DNA from: Paraeggerthella hongkongensis
GTDB taxonomy: Bacteria > Actinomycetota > Coriobacteriia > Coriobacteriales > Eggerthellaceae
DNA length: 64,000 nucleotides
Direction: 5' to 3'
NCBI RefSeq assembly: GCF_003340345.1
Contig: NZ_PPTQ01000010.1
Coordinates: forward strand, 1-64,000
Notes under the pieces: generated by a model
The model's database searches: none
What the model saw: the letters and a program-made list of their open reading frames with translations, nothing else
Told to the model about the DNA's origin: nothing
Part shown: positions 44,905 through 54,697 of the stretch, piece by piece
Layout of the letters: each line of letters starts with the position of its first letter
How positions within the stretch are numbered: the stretch's first letter is position 1
Position numbers and translations under genes: made by a program

Positions 44905-47900
44905 ATGACGAGAGAATTCAAATCAATGGATGGCAACAATGCCGCGGCGTACGTCTCCTATGCGTTTACCGAGGTCGCAGGCATCTATCCTATTACCCCG
45001 TCGAGCCCTATGGCCGACCTGGTGGACCAGTGGTCCGCTGCAGGAAAGAAGAACATCTTCGGCACCACCGTCAAGGTGTGCGAGATGCAGTCCGAGGGCG
45101 GCGCTGCAGGCGCGGTTCACGGCTCGCTTGCTGCGGGTGCTCTGACCACCACGTACACGGCTTCTCAGGGTCTGCTTCTCATGATCCCCAATATGTATAA
45201 GATTGCCGCCGAGATGCTGCCGACCGTGTTCCACGTAAGCGCGCGCACCGTGGCCACCCAGGCGCTCAGCATCTTCGGCGATCACTCCGACGTCATGGCA
45301 TGCCGCCAGACCGGTTTTGCCATGCTGGCCGAAAGCAACGTCCAGGAAGTCATGGACCTGTCCGCCGTCGCCCATCTGGCCGCCATCAAGGGTCGCATCC
45401 CCTTCATCAACTTCTTCGACGGTTTCCGCACGTCGCACGAGGTGCAGAAGATCGCCGTGTGGGATTTCGACGATCTGGCCGAGATGTGCGATATGGACGC
45501 CGTGCGCGCGTTCCGCGAGCATGCGCTCAACCCTGAGCGCCCCGCCATGCGCGGCAGCCATGAGAACGGCGACATCTTCTTCCAGCACCGCGAGGCGTGC
45601 AACGGCGTGTACGACGCGCTGCCTGCCGTGGTCGAGGACTACATGAACCAAGTCAACGCCAAGCTGGGCACCGATTACCAGCTGTTCAACTACTACGGCG
45701 CTCCCGACGCCGACCGCGTGATCGTGGCCATGGGCTCGTTCTGCGACGTGGTGGAAGAGGTTGTCGACTACCTGAACGCCAACGGCCAGAAGGTGGGTCT
45801 GGTGAAGGTTCGCCTGTACCGTCCCTTCGTGTCCGAGAAGTTCATGGCGGCGCTGCCGTCCACCGTGCAGAAGATCGCGGTCATGGACCGTACCAAGGAG
45901 CCGGGCTCCCTGGGCGAGCCGCTGTACATGGACGTGGTGAACGCGCTTGCGCACGAGGGCCGCACCGATCTTACGGTGGTTGGCGGCCGCTATGGCCTGG
46001 CATCGAAGGACACCCCGCCGTCTTCGGTGTTCGCCATCTACACGGAGCTCGAGAAGGATGCGCCGGCGCGCGAGTTCACGGTCGGCATCGTCGACGACGT
46101 GACGAACCTGTCTTTGCCCGAGGATCCGAACAGCCCCAACACCGCTGCGGCCGGCACCATCGAGTGCAAGTTCTGGGGTCTGGGCGGCGACGGCACGGTG
46201 GGCGCGAACAAGAACTCCATCAAGATCATCGGCGACCACACCGACAAGTACGTGCAGGCGTACTTCCAGTACGACTCGAAGAAGACGGGCGGCGTGACCA
46301 TCAGCCACCTGCGCTTCGGCGATTCTCCCATCAAGAGCACGTATTACGTGAACAAGGCGGACTTCGTGGCGTGCCACAACCCGTCTTACGTCACCAAGGG
46401 CTTCCGCATGGTCAACGACGTGAAGCCCGGTGGTGCGTTCATGATCAACTGCCAGTGGACGCCGGAAGAGCTCGAGCACCACTTGAGCGCCGAGGCCAAG
46501 CGCTATATCGCCAACAACAACATCAAACTGTACACCATCAACGCCATCGACCTTGCTCGCGAGATCGGCATGGGCAAGCGTACGAACACCATCCTGCAGT
46601 CGGCGTTCTTCACGCTGGCGAACGTCATCCCGCAGGACGAGGCTCTTCGGTACATGAAGGACGCGGCTACGAAGTCGTACCTGAAGAAGGGCCAGGAAGT
46701 CGTGGATATGAACCATCGCGCTATCGATGCTGGCGCGACGGCGTTCGTGCGCGTGGACGTGCCGGCCAGCTGGGCTGACGCGAAGGACGAGGGCCAGGGT
46801 GCCGAGCTTGAGGGCCGCCCTGAGCTGGTCAAGATGGTCCGCGACATCATGGAGCCGGTTGGCCGCATGGACGGCGACCGTTTGCCCGTGTCCGCGTTCG
46901 TGGAACATGCTGACGGCCAGTTCGAGCAGGGTGCGGCTGCGTACGAGAAGCGCGGCGTTGCCGTGAGCGTTCCCACGTGGGACGCGGCAAGCTGCATCCA
47001 GTGCAACCAGTGCGCCTTCGTGTGCCCGCACGCCACCATTCGTCCGTTCGCGTTGACCGAAGAGGAAGCCGCCGCTGCTCCGTCCGCCATCGCGCTGGTG
47101 CCGGCGAAGGGCAAGGCCGCCGCAGGCATGCAGTACACGCTGGCCATTTCGCCGCTCGACTGCATGGGCTGCAGCGTGTGCGTGAACGTGTGCCCGAGCG
47201 ATTCGCTCAAGATGGTTGACCAGGAAGCCGAGCTGGCTCAGCAAGACGTGTTCAACTACTGCGTCGACCAGGTGTCCGACAAGCCCGCTTTGGGCGATGC
47301 GACGGTCAAGGGCAGCCAGTTCAAGCAGCCGCTGCTCGAGTTCTCGGGCGCTTGCGCGGGCTGCGCCGAGACGGCGTACGCGAAGCTGGTCACGCAGCTG
47401 TTCGGCGATCGCATGTACGTGGCGAACGCGACGGGCTGCTCGTCTATCTGGGGCGGTCCTGCAGCTACCTCGCCGTACACCATGAACAAGGACGGTCATG
47501 GTCCTGCATGGTCGAACTCGCTGTTCGAGGACAACGCCGAGCACGGCTTGGGTATGCTGCTGGGCCACGAGGCCGTGCGCGACAAGCTGCTGGCCGACAC
47601 GGAGAAGCTGCTCGCCTCCGATGCTGATCAGGCCGTGAAGGATGTGGCGCAAGCTTGGGTCGAGGCGCGCAACGAGGCAGAGGCAAGCAAGGAAGCGGCT
47701 GCTGCGTACGTGGCCAAGCTCCAGGAAATCGCCGAGGGTAACAACATTGCCGCCGACATCCTGGAGAACAGCGAATACCTGACCAAGAAGTCCGTGTGGA
47801 TCTTCGGCGGCGACGGCTGGGCGTACGACATCGGTTACGGCGGCCTTGATCATGTGCTGGCTTCCGGCGAGGACGTGAACGTGTTCGTGTTTGATACCGA

Positions 47901-48441
47901 GGTGTACTCCAACACGGGCGGCCAGGCTTCCAAGGCTACCAACATCGGCCAGGTTGCGCAGTTCGCGGCCGCCGGCAAGGACGTCAAGAAGAAGAGCCTG
48001 ACCGAGATCGCTATGGCATACGGCTACGTGTACGTGGCGCAGGTGGCCATGGGCGCGAAGCCGGCCCAGACCATCAAGGCCATCGCCGAGGCCGAGGCGT
48101 ATCCGGGACCGTCGCTCATCATCGGCTACTCGCCGTGCGAGATGCACTCCATCAAGGGCGGCATGGCCAACTGCCAGGACGAAATGGCGAAGGCGGTCGA
48201 CTGCGGTTACTGGAACCTGTTCCGCTTCAACCCGGCTGCTCCTGCGGGCAAGAAGTTCGTGCTGGATTCCAAGGAGCCCGCGGGCGGCTACCAGGAGTTC
48301 CTCATGAACGAGGCACGCTACAGCCGCCTGACGCGCGAGTTCCCCGAGCGCGCGACCGAGCTGTTCGAACGCAACGAGAAGGCTGCTCTGGAGCGCTACG
48401 AGCACCTGCTCAAGCTCAAGGACGTGTACGCGGAGGCGTAA
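44905..48441 (+). CDS. nifJ: Pyruvate:ferredoxin oxidoreductase
   Basis: PFOR oxidises pyruvate to acetyl-CoA and CO2, reducing ferredoxin, and is central to anaerobic energy metabolism. The 1178-aa single-chain enzyme starts MTREFKSMDGNNAAAYVSYA after AAGGAGAGG. Two ferredoxin-type clusters begin at C697 (CIQCNQCAFVCPH) and C753 (CMGCSVCVNVCPS). The thiamine diphosphate motif GDGWAYDIGYGGLDH starts near residue 970, with NTGGQ after it. Cysteines for the third cluster are in CAGCAE (about 817) and GYSPCEMH (about 1076). All domains are present in the usual order. Confidence 0.97.
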   Translation: MTREFKSMDGNNAAAYVSYAFTEVAGIYPITPSSPMADLVDQWSAAGKKNIFGTTVKVCEMQSEGGAAGAVHGSLAAGALTTTYTASQGLLLMIPNMYKIAAEMLPTVFHVSARTVATQALSIFGDHSDVMACRQTGFAMLAESNVQEVMDLSAVAHLAAIKGRIPFINFFDGFRTSHEVQKIAVWDFDDLAEMCDMDAVRAFREHALNPERPAMRGSHENGDIFFQHREACNGVYDALPAVVEDYMNQVNAKLGTDYQLFNYYGAPDADRVIVAMGSFCDVVEEVVDYLNANGQKVGLVKVRLYRPFVSEKFMAALPSTVQKIAVMDRTKEPGSLGEPLYMDVVNALAHEGRTDLTVVGGRYGLASKDTPPSSVFAIYTELEKDAPAREFTVGIVDDVTNLSLPEDPNSPNTAAAGTIECKFWGLGGDGTVGANKNSIKIIGDHTDKYVQAYFQYDSKKTGGVTISHLRFGDSPIKSTYYVNKADFVACHNPSYVTKGFRMVNDVKPGGAFMINCQWTPEELEHHLSAEAKRYIANNNIKLYTINAIDLAREIGMGKRTNTILQSAFFTLANVIPQDEALRYMKDAATKSYLKKGQEVVDMNHRAIDAGATAFVRVDVPASWADAKDEGQGAELEGRPELVKMVRDIMEPVGRMDGDRLPVSAFVEHADGQFEQGAAAYEKRGVAVSVPTWDAASCIQCNQCAFVCPHATIRPFALTEEEAAAAPSAIALVPAKGKAAAGMQYTLAISPLDCMGCSVCVNVCPSDSLKMVDQEAELAQQDVFNYCVDQVSDKPALGDATVKGSQFKQPLLEFSGACAGCAETAYAKLVTQLFGDRMYVANATGCSSIWGGPAATSPYTMNKDGHGPAWSNSLFEDNAEHGLGMLLGHEAVRDKLLADTEKLLASDADQAVKDVAQAWVEARNEAEASKEAAAAYVAKLQEIAEGNNIAADILENSEYLTKKSVWIFGGDGWAYDIGYGGLDHVLASGEDVNVFVFDTEVYSNTGGQASKATNIGQVAQFAAAGKDVKKKSLTEIAMAYGYVYVAQVAMGAKPAQTIKAIAEAEAYPGPSLIIGYSPCEMHSIKGGMANCQDEMAKAVDCGYWNLFRFNPAAPAGKKFVLDSKEPAGGYQEFLMNEARYSRLTREFPERATELFERNEKAALERYEHLLKLKDVYAEA

Positions 48442-48486
48442 GCGAACGCGCGGACGCAAGCGTGGCGGTGAGTTCCTGAAAGTTGA

Positions 48487-48517
48487 AAGCCCTCGGCATT
48501 GCGCCGAGGGCTTTTTT
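48487..48517 (+). terminator. Terminator after nifJ
   Basis: A perfect 11-bp stem AAGCCCTCGGC/GCCGAGGGCTT (48487-48497 and 48503-48513) with T-tract. Confidence 0.92.
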
Positions 48518-48961
48518 ACGAGCGGCTTGTAGGACGCCGACAGCCGTTTGACGTAGCGGTCGGTGCTTCTGCTCGATTTTACGCGCAATGTTGCGTTTTT
48601 TGGCCGTAGGCCCTCCTTGTCGTCGTCCCTCTAAGGGCTGCATTCTATTAGTCCAGTTCACGGAGATGCGGCTTTTGAGGGAGCGAGTCCGTACGCAACA
48701 TTTGAGTAAAAATCGAGCAGTCAGGGATCACGTGTATGTTGGCGTCGATCTGCCAAGAGCGCGGTTTAGCGTAAAAGGAGCAGCTTCTTGGTCGAATACT
48801 TCAGGTGCGGGAGGTGCGGGACGAAGGTTTTTCGCTGTGAAGCGCCACTATCCCGCGGGCGAATGCGAGGGCGTGCCTCCCGAACGCTTCCGCGCGCGGA
48901 TCCCTCTGCGCATCTCGGAGCCGTCGCTTGATGCGGCGTGCGTCGTTTGCCCGTTAGCCCG
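48518..48961. other. Non-coding gap with hairpin element D
   Basis: No gene is seen between the nifJ terminator and the end of the LuxR-type gene. Element D (48569-48720) occupies the first part. The remaining stretch to 48961 is GC-rich and featureless to me. Confidence 0.5.
48569..48720. repeat. Hairpin element D
   Basis: Left arm 48569-48595 (starts CTGCTCGATTTT, ends AATGTTGCG) and right arm 48694-48720 are inverted repeats matching in two blocks of 12 and 9 bp around a 6-nt internal mismatch. Between them are hairpins GGCC/GGCC at 48602-48612 and CCCT/AGGG at 48627-48637. The layout recalls element C, but the sequence is different. Confidence 0.65.
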
Positions 48962-50368
48962 TTACCCTGCGTTTTCGATGCCCAGCAGGTTGAACAGTTC
49001 TTTGCGAGAATGCACGTCGAGTTTCTGGTAGATGTGCTTCACATGGGTCTTTACGGTACTGTTCGCTACGAACAGTTCGCGTTCGATGTCGGCAGGCTTC
49101 TTCCTTTGCGCAAGCAGCAGAAGGATCTCCTCTTCGCGTTGCGTGAGCGCCGCTCGTTCCGCGAGTTCTTGGCACTTTATTCCCAGGCGATTTCTTTCGG
49201 TTGGCATGTTTTGGTCGTCTTCGAGGGTTTCTTTGAGCACGGCACCCCAGGGCGAAGAGAGTTGTTTTTCCGAAAGCAGTAGCTTTGTTGCGAAAACTAC
49301 CGACAAGGTGACCACGACGCCCAATGCAACATCCACTGCGAAAGGCGATGCAACAAGGCTCGTGAGATCTCTTGTTCCGATTCCCGCTTGCACGGAAACA
49401 AGGCGCACTGCTCGCTCGATCCCGAATAGCCATAGTGCGTTGACGCCGTAGCGGTAGACGAGGTTGCTGAGAATGATCATGATTACAATCAAGCAAAGCG
49501 TGTAGCTGCCAAGAGCGCAGAAACTTGAAATGAAACTTCCTCGCGGGAGGAAATCCCCGAAAGGAACAAGCGAGAACACAATAAGCAACAAGGCTATCTT
49601 GCAAAGCGCGGAGAATTGGAAAGCCGTGCGGCGCAAGCTGATGCAGGCGTATACGAGCACGCCTGCAAACACGCAGCCCAATCCTGAATGGATGCCGAGC
49701 GGCCCTTCGAATACGTGCTCGCACAGTCCGTATGAGAACGAATAAAGCGCAACGACGGCGATTGGCTTCCAGGGAAGCGAAAACGATCCCCAGGTGGCAT
49801 GGGGCCGCTCGGTGTCAGGAAGGTAGGAGTACGCCTGCTTGAGACATGCGAGCGATACCATTGGGACAAGGCAGGTGCAGACGAACAGCCAAGGCAGCGC
49901 CAAACCCTTGAAAAGCCAAAGGATGAGCGATCCGACAACGATTCCTCCGGAGTAGTAGAGGGCTACGCGCAAGGGGTTCAGGCATCCGAAAAGCTCCGAC
50001 CACAGCAAAATAAGAAACGCTATGCCTACTCCTCCCGCAATGACGGCGGGGATACCTAGGTATTGACTGGTTCCGGGGTCGAGTATGGAATAAAAATTAC
50101 AGCATGTTGACGCGATGAGGCAGATGGCAGCAACGGGAGCCGGCCATGACTTGCCGTACAGAGGTGCAATCCTGCTTGCGCCAAGCGCAACGACGACGAG
50201 CGTGATGGCGGTAATCATGTTGAAAGCGGTGAAGTCGGCGAAGGCGTTTGCCTGAATGGGGAACACTATCGAAGTGTTGGCGTACACGGTTTCGGTCCAT
50301 GCGCGAAAAATTCCCATTCCCGCAAAACAGAACGGCATTCCCAACAGTTTTCTTTGTTCGCCCTCCAT
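48962..50368 (-). CDS. Membrane-bound LuxR-type regulator
   Basis: The 468-aa protein has about twelve membrane helices (residues 1-380) resembling a major-facilitator fold and a C-terminal LuxR HTH (about 405-462) with LTQREEEILLLLAQ and NSTVKTHVKHIYQKL. This architecture is common in Eggerthellaceae beside flavoprotein reductase genes and probably senses a substrate at the membrane (family knowledge and inference). The start MEGEQRK at 50368 follows AAGGAGGGG. It is divergent to the flavoprotein gene. Confidence 0.87.
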   Translation of the reverse strand: MEGEQRKLLGMPFCFAGMGIFRAWTETVYANTSIVFPIQANAFADFTAFNMITAITLVVVALGASRIAPLYGKSWPAPVAAICLIASTCCNFYSILDPGTSQYLGIPAVIAGGVGIAFLILLWSELFGCLNPLRVALYYSGGIVVGSLILWLFKGLALPWLFVCTCLVPMVSLACLKQAYSYLPDTERPHATWGSFSLPWKPIAVVALYSFSYGLCEHVFEGPLGIHSGLGCVFAGVLVYACISLRRTAFQFSALCKIALLLIVFSLVPFGDFLPRGSFISSFCALGSYTLCLIVIMIILSNLVYRYGVNALWLFGIERAVRLVSVQAGIGTRDLTSLVASPFAVDVALGVVVTLSVVFATKLLLSEKQLSSPWGAVLKETLEDDQNMPTERNRLGIKCQELAERAALTQREEEILLLLAQRKKPADIERELFVANSTVKTHVKHIYQKLDVHSRKELFNLLGIENAG

Positions 50369-50626
50369 GCGCCCCTCCTTTATACGCCTCCCCAGACGTG
50401 CGGACAATTATACCGACTTGCATGAGCCTGCAGAGCCTCCAATACGCGCATGAGCTGGAAATCCCCCTGTTTTCAGCAAGAAGGGGGAGAAGGGGAGGCG
50501 TTAATTCCCCTGGTTAAAGCAGCTGATGGGTGACGATCCTCCGTTGCTTCCGACGTAAAGTCTTGCCCAGCATCAAGCAGATGCGAGACCGTGCGAAAGC
50601 AAAGAACGAGAAAGGGAGGCGGTTTC
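50369..50626. promoter_or_regulatory. Divergent region between regulator and flavoprotein
   Basis: This 258-bp region must carry both promoters. It has a CCCCCT/AGGGGG hairpin at about 50463-50488 and two GCATGAGC copies near 50422 and 50448, possible regulator sites. No promoter stands out. Confidence 0.35.
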
Positions 50627-52249
50627 ATGAAGGAGTTGTCTCGTAGGGGTTTTCTGACCGCAGCGGCGGTAACGGCTGCGGGTGCGGCTGTTGCAGGTAT
50701 GGCGGGGTGCTCCCCGAAGGACACCGGGGAGCAGAAGAAGGAAGAGGCGGTGCAGACGCGCTGGAGCTGGGAAACGAAACCTGAGCCCATTGCGGACGGA
50801 GACATCGCAGAGACCATCGATACCGAAATCTGCATCATAGGATTGGGTTCTTCGGGCACGACGGCTGCGCTTGCTGCCGCGCAGAGCGGGGCTAAAGTGA
50901 CCGTGCTTCAGAAGATGGAAAAGGTTCAGACGAACGGGTGGTGCGTGGCCGCCTACAATTCCAAGAAGTTCTTGGAAGCAGGCCAGACGTACGATTTGCC
51001 TCAGATTTACGCCGATTTTGCCAACTTGTCCAATGGCCGCGACAATCCGCGTGCGGTCAATCTGTTCCTGCGCCGCAGCGGCGAGGTTATGGACTATATC
51101 ATTCGCCAAACGCCTGAGCATACGCCCGTCATGTTGGAGAGCGGTCATACGTATGGCTGGTTTATCAACAACGACATGGCAACGCGCTACGAGCAGTTCC
51201 GTCTGCTCCTGAATACCATGGTTGAAAAAGCTGTGGCTGCAGGGGCGAACATCATGTACGAAACTCCTGCGGTTCGTCTTGTCCAGGACGAGAGCGGTCG
51301 CGTGACGGGAGTCGTGGGCCAGCGCAAAGACAAGTCGTACGTGAAAATCAACGCCTCCAAGGGCGTTCTCATGGCCACGGGCGATCTGTCCGACGACCCC
51401 GAAATGCTCGAGTGCTTCGCCCCTATGCTGCAAGGCGTGCAGACCATGCACGGCGCACCGTGCAACACGGGCGACGGTCACAAGATGGGCCTTTGGGCCG
51501 GTGCGGCCATGGATGAGGGCCCGCACTGCATCATGATGCACTTCGATCCCACGTGGATGCCCGAAGGCGGCGCTCCGTACTCCGGTATTCCGTGGTTGCG
51601 CGTGAACCTCAAGGGCGAGCGCTTTGCGAACGAGGACCTGGGCTACCAGAGCGTGGTGACGTCCGTCCGTCTCCAGCCGGAGCAGACCGCTTTCCAGATC
51701 ACTGACGCCAATTGGGCCGTGCATGCGGCGAAGGGCGATTACAAGCATCCCAACAGCCACAGCCGTGCCACTACGAACCCGGAAGCCGACTGGCAGGACG
51801 CCATCGAGCGCGGCGCCATTGTGAAGGCCGACACGCTTGAAGAGCTTGCGGACGCTTGCGGGATCGAGAAGGCTGCATTCCTCAAGACCGTTGCCCGGTA
51901 CAACGAACTTGCAGAAAAGGGCGTTGACGAAGACTTCGGCGTAAACGGCCAATTTATGTCCTGGAATGCAATCAAGCAGCCTCCGTTCTACGCGGTCAAG
52001 CGCATGCCCGCCGTTCTCAGCACCGTGAGCGGTTTGAAGATCAATGAAAAGCTTGAAGTGGTGAAGCCCGATGGCGAGCCTCTGGGCGGTCTGTACGCTT
52101 CCGGCAACGTTTCCGGTTCGTACTATGGCGACGACTACCCGCTGTTCATTACGGGCGGATCGCATGGCCGCGCTTGGACGTTCGGCGTGCTTGCCGTGCG
52201 CTCGGCGCTGGGCAAGTTGGACGAGCCTCTTGATACCTTGGGCGCGTAA
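50627..52249 (+). CDS. Tat-exported FAD-binding reductase-like lipoprotein
   Basis: The 540-aa protein belongs to the FAD-binding_2 (fumarate reductase flavoprotein-like) family. Twin arginines at residues 6-7 (LSRRGF) and a lipobox ending in C28 (GMAGC) indicate Tat export and lipidation. The dinucleotide fold IIGLGSSGTTAAL starts near residue 70, and a C-terminal FAD segment is GNVSGSYYGDDYPLFITGGS. It has no fused FMN or haem domain, so electrons must come from a separate donor. The substrate is unknown; related Eggerthellaceae proteins reduce diverse organic compounds. AAAGGGAGG precedes the ATG. Confidence 0.88.
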   Translation: MKELSRRGFLTAAAVTAAGAAVAGMAGCSPKDTGEQKKEEAVQTRWSWETKPEPIADGDIAETIDTEICIIGLGSSGTTAALAAAQSGAKVTVLQKMEKVQTNGWCVAAYNSKKFLEAGQTYDLPQIYADFANLSNGRDNPRAVNLFLRRSGEVMDYIIRQTPEHTPVMLESGHTYGWFINNDMATRYEQFRLLLNTMVEKAVAAGANIMYETPAVRLVQDESGRVTGVVGQRKDKSYVKINASKGVLMATGDLSDDPEMLECFAPMLQGVQTMHGAPCNTGDGHKMGLWAGAAMDEGPHCIMMHFDPTWMPEGGAPYSGIPWLRVNLKGERFANEDLGYQSVVTSVRLQPEQTAFQITDANWAVHAAKGDYKHPNSHSRATTNPEADWQDAIERGAIVKADTLEELADACGIEKAAFLKTVARYNELAEKGVDEDFGVNGQFMSWNAIKQPPFYAVKRMPAVLSTVSGLKINEKLEVVKPDGEPLGGLYASGNVSGSYYGDDYPLFITGGSHGRAWTFGVLAVRSALGKLDEPLDTLGA

Positions 52250-52304
52250 CCTGCGTCTATAGGCCTCGCAGCGTCCCCTCCCTCCCCGGGCGCCTGCGAA
52301 TGCA

Positions 52305-52340
52305 GCCTCCCCGACAACCTCGGTTGTCGGGGAGGCTTTT
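52305..52340 (+). terminator. Terminator after the flavoprotein gene
   Basis: A perfect 15-bp stem (52305-52319 and 52322-52336), starting GCCTCCCCGACAACC, ends in TTTT. Confidence 0.88.
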
Positions 52341-52421
52341 ACGACTTGCGGGCACGTGCTGTTCTCCCCCTGCCGTCTGCGCTGTTTGCGTGTTCGATCT
52401 GGGCAATTCCGAAGCGGCTTC

Positions 52422-52450
52422 TTGTCGCGCTCGTTGATTCGTGCTGTAAT
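52422..52450 (+). promoter_or_regulatory. Putative promoter of the lipase gene
   Basis: TTGTCG at 52422-52427, a 17-bp spacer and TGTAAT at 52445-52450. Confidence 0.5.
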
Positions 52451-52517
52451 CGTTTCCTGTACATAGCAGAAAGCAGCTGGGAGCACCGTTGCGCATCATC
52501 GTTGATTCGGAGCCGTT

Positions 52518-53342
52518 TTGACCGATCTTTCAACTTCGTATCCGTTCGTGTACCTACACGGAATTCTTGCCCATGATCGCAGCGCGATCGAGTCGAACCT
52601 GTGGGGCCGCATTCCTCAGGAGATTCGTCGGCGGGGCGGCATCGCGATGTTCGGAAACCAGGATTCCCTCGGGTCGGTTCAATCGAACGTCTACCAGCTT
52701 GAGCGTACGCTGGATATGGCGTTCAAACTAACCGAAGCCCCCAAGGTCCATATCATCGCCCATTCCAAAGGCGGCCTCGACGCGCGTTGCCTGGCCCATC
52801 GACCGAGCATGCAGGGCCGCATCGCTTCCATTACCACGTTCGCAACGCCGCACGGGGGATTGAGAACCGCCGATCATTTTCTTGGGATGAGCTCGTCGTG
52901 CCTGGAGAGGATTGCGTCTCCCATCAACTGGAAGGCCACGAAAAACGGCGACATGTACGCCGACTGCATCGGCGTGCTGCATGATCTGTCGACGGAGGGC
53001 GCCGCTCGCTTCAACGAAGCGTATCCCGACTTGCCCGACATCGCGTACCGCACGTTCGGAGCCGTCGAGCAGCCGCGCCATCGCTCGCCTAAGGGCGCGT
53101 GGATGCACTGGATGGTGAAACGCTACGACGGCGAAAACGACGGGCTGGTTCCCGCTTCGTCCACAAAGCGCGATCCTTGGCAGGAGCTGCGCGTGCCGGA
53201 AGGGGAGCCTGGGCTTAACCACAACGACGTCATCGATCAGCGCAAACGCGATACGCCCATCATTACGGGCGACGGTAGGACGTGGAGTTCGATCGTCGAA
53301 TTCCACATGAGCCTGGCTGAAGATCTGGCGGCTATCCGATAA
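52518..53342 (+). CDS. Lipase-like alpha/beta hydrolase
   Basis: The 274-aa protein is an alpha/beta hydrolase of the lipase class. It has the oxyanion segment VYLHGILAHD, nucleophile S83 in AHSKGG, a likely acid in GENDGLVP and a late histidine in GLNHND. No signal peptide is seen, so it is cytosolic. The start is TTG at 52518, with a GGAG at 52509; the next ATG would cut off the oxyanion strand. It is a single-gene unit that converges on the aminotransferase gene. Confidence 0.8.
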   Translation: MTDLSTSYPFVYLHGILAHDRSAIESNLWGRIPQEIRRRGGIAMFGNQDSLGSVQSNVYQLERTLDMAFKLTEAPKVHIIAHSKGGLDARCLAHRPSMQGRIASITTFATPHGGLRTADHFLGMSSSCLERIASPINWKATKNGDMYADCIGVLHDLSTEGAARFNEAYPDLPDIAYRTFGAVEQPRHRSPKGAWMHWMVKRYDGENDGLVPASSTKRDPWQELRVPEGEPGLNHNDVIDQRKRDTPIITGDGRTWSSIVEFHMSLAEDLAAIR

Positions 53343-53344
53343 AA

Positions 53345-53393
53345 AGCGGAGCGGGGCGAAGGGTTGACGGCGTTCCCTTCGCCCCGCTCCGCT
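53345..53393. terminator. Bidirectional terminator
   Basis: A perfect 19-bp stem (53345-53363 and 53375-53393), starting AGCGGAGCGGGGCGAAGGG, has A-rich sequence before it and TTCTCT after. It lies between convergent genes and can serve both. Confidence 0.9.
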
Positions 53394-53410
53394 TCTCTGC
53401 TTGCGTTGCG

Positions 53411-54697
53411 TTAGCGCAGCAGCTCTTCCACGTAGGCAAGCTTGACGCAGCAAACGAACACGTCCATAGCCTGGTCAAGCTCTTCAAGCGGCGGCAGGCT
53501 GGGCGCGATGCGAATGTTCGAGTCGCGCGGATCTCGGCCGTAGGGGTACGTGGCTCCTGCTCCGGTCATGGTAACCCCGGCTTCCTTGGCCAGCTCCACG
53601 GCGCGCGCAGCCGTTCCCTCCGGCGCATCGAACGACACGAAGTACCCGCCGCGCGGGTTGCTCCATGTGCATTCGCCCACGCCGGCCAGTCCTTCTTCCA
53701 GTTTGCGAACTACCAGCTGGAACTTCGGGCGCAGGATGGCGGCGTGCTTGCGCATGTGCTCTGCCAGCCCTTCGGCATCGCGCAGGAAGCGTACGTGGCG
53801 CAATTGGTTGAGCTTGTCGTGCCCGATGGTCTGCGCGCCCATGCAGCGCTTGACCTCGGCGATGTTCGCCGGGCTGGCCGCCATGGCAGAAATTCCGGCT
53901 CCCGGGAACGTGACCTTGGAAGTGGAGGCGAACTTGAAGCAGCGGTCGGGATTTCCCGCCTCGGCGCATGCCCGCGCGATGTCAAGCAGTCGGTCCTGCT
54001 CGTCCGCCGCTTCGAACAGGTGGTGCATCCCGTAAGCGTTGTCCCAGAATATGCGGAAGTCGGCGGCGGCGCAGGTCATGTACGCCAAGCGGCGCACCAC
54101 TTCGTCTGAGTACGTGACGCCGCCGGGATTCGAGTACTTCGGCACGCACCAAATTCCCTTGACCGCCGCATCCGACGCAGCGATGCGCTCCACTTCGTCC
54201 ATGTCGGGACCGTCTTCGGTCATGGGAACGGGGATCATCTCGATGCCGAACGCTTCGGTCACGCCGAAGTGCCGGTCGTAGCCCGGCGTCGGGCAGATCC
54301 AGGCAACGCGATCGAGCGAGCACCAGGGAGCCGATCCCAAGGTGCCGAACATCCAGCAGCGCGCCACGGTGTCGTACATGACGTTCAGGCTGGCGTTGCC
54401 GAACACGATCACGTTTTCGGGCTGATCGTCCAGCATGGTTGCCATCAGGGCCTTCGCTTCGGGCAGGCCGTCGAGCACGCCGTAGTTGCGCGCGTCGGTG
54501 CCGTCTAAGGCCGTGCAGGCTTCGAGTGTGGTCAGCGTTTCCAGCAGAGGCATGCTCAGGTCAAGCTGCGCCTTCGAGGGCTTGCCGCGCGCCATGTTGA
54601 GCGCGAGGCCCTGTGCTTTGAATGCGGCATGCTCCCGTTCCAAACTCGCCTTGAGCTCGGATAGCTCCTCGGTTGCTCGCTCTGCGTACGCTGTCAT
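53411..54697 (-). CDS. Aspartate-type aminotransferase
   Basis: The 428-aa pyridoxal-phosphate enzyme begins MTAYAERATEELSEL. It has the family-typical ALNMARGKPSKAQLDLS, a PTPGYDRH segment, SNPGG, WDNAYGMHH and the cofactor lysine K261 in STSKVTFPGAG. It fits the actinobacterial aspartate aminotransferase family (PF12897-type) better than classical AspC. The start at 54697 follows AGGA; a frame extending upstream is open but non-homologous. A minus-strand TATACT at 54738-54743 may be its -10 box. Confidence 0.85.
   Translation of the reverse strand: MTAYAERATEELSELKASLEREHAAFKAQGLALNMARGKPSKAQLDLSMPLLETLTTLEACTALDGTDARNYGVLDGLPEAKALMATMLDDQPENVIVFGNASLNVMYDTVARCWMFGTLGSAPWCSLDRVAWICPTPGYDRHFGVTEAFGIEMIPVPMTEDGPDMDEVERIAASDAAVKGIWCVPKYSNPGGVTYSDEVVRRLAYMTCAAADFRIFWDNAYGMHHLFEAADEQDRLLDIARACAEAGNPDRCFKFASTSKVTFPGAGISAMAASPANIAEVKRCMGAQTIGHDKLNQLRHVRFLRDAEGLAEHMRKHAAILRPKFQLVVRKLEEGLAGVGECTWSNPRGGYFVSFDAPEGTAARAVELAKEAGVTMTGAGATYPYGRDPRDSNIRIAPSLPPLEELDQAMDVFVCCVKLAYVEELLR

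Noticed and set aside
44923-48588. Open frame over 1200 codons antisense to nifJ
   Set aside because: The sense strand encodes a complete PFOR; the antisense frame is His/Leu/Val/Arg-biased as expected from codon composition.
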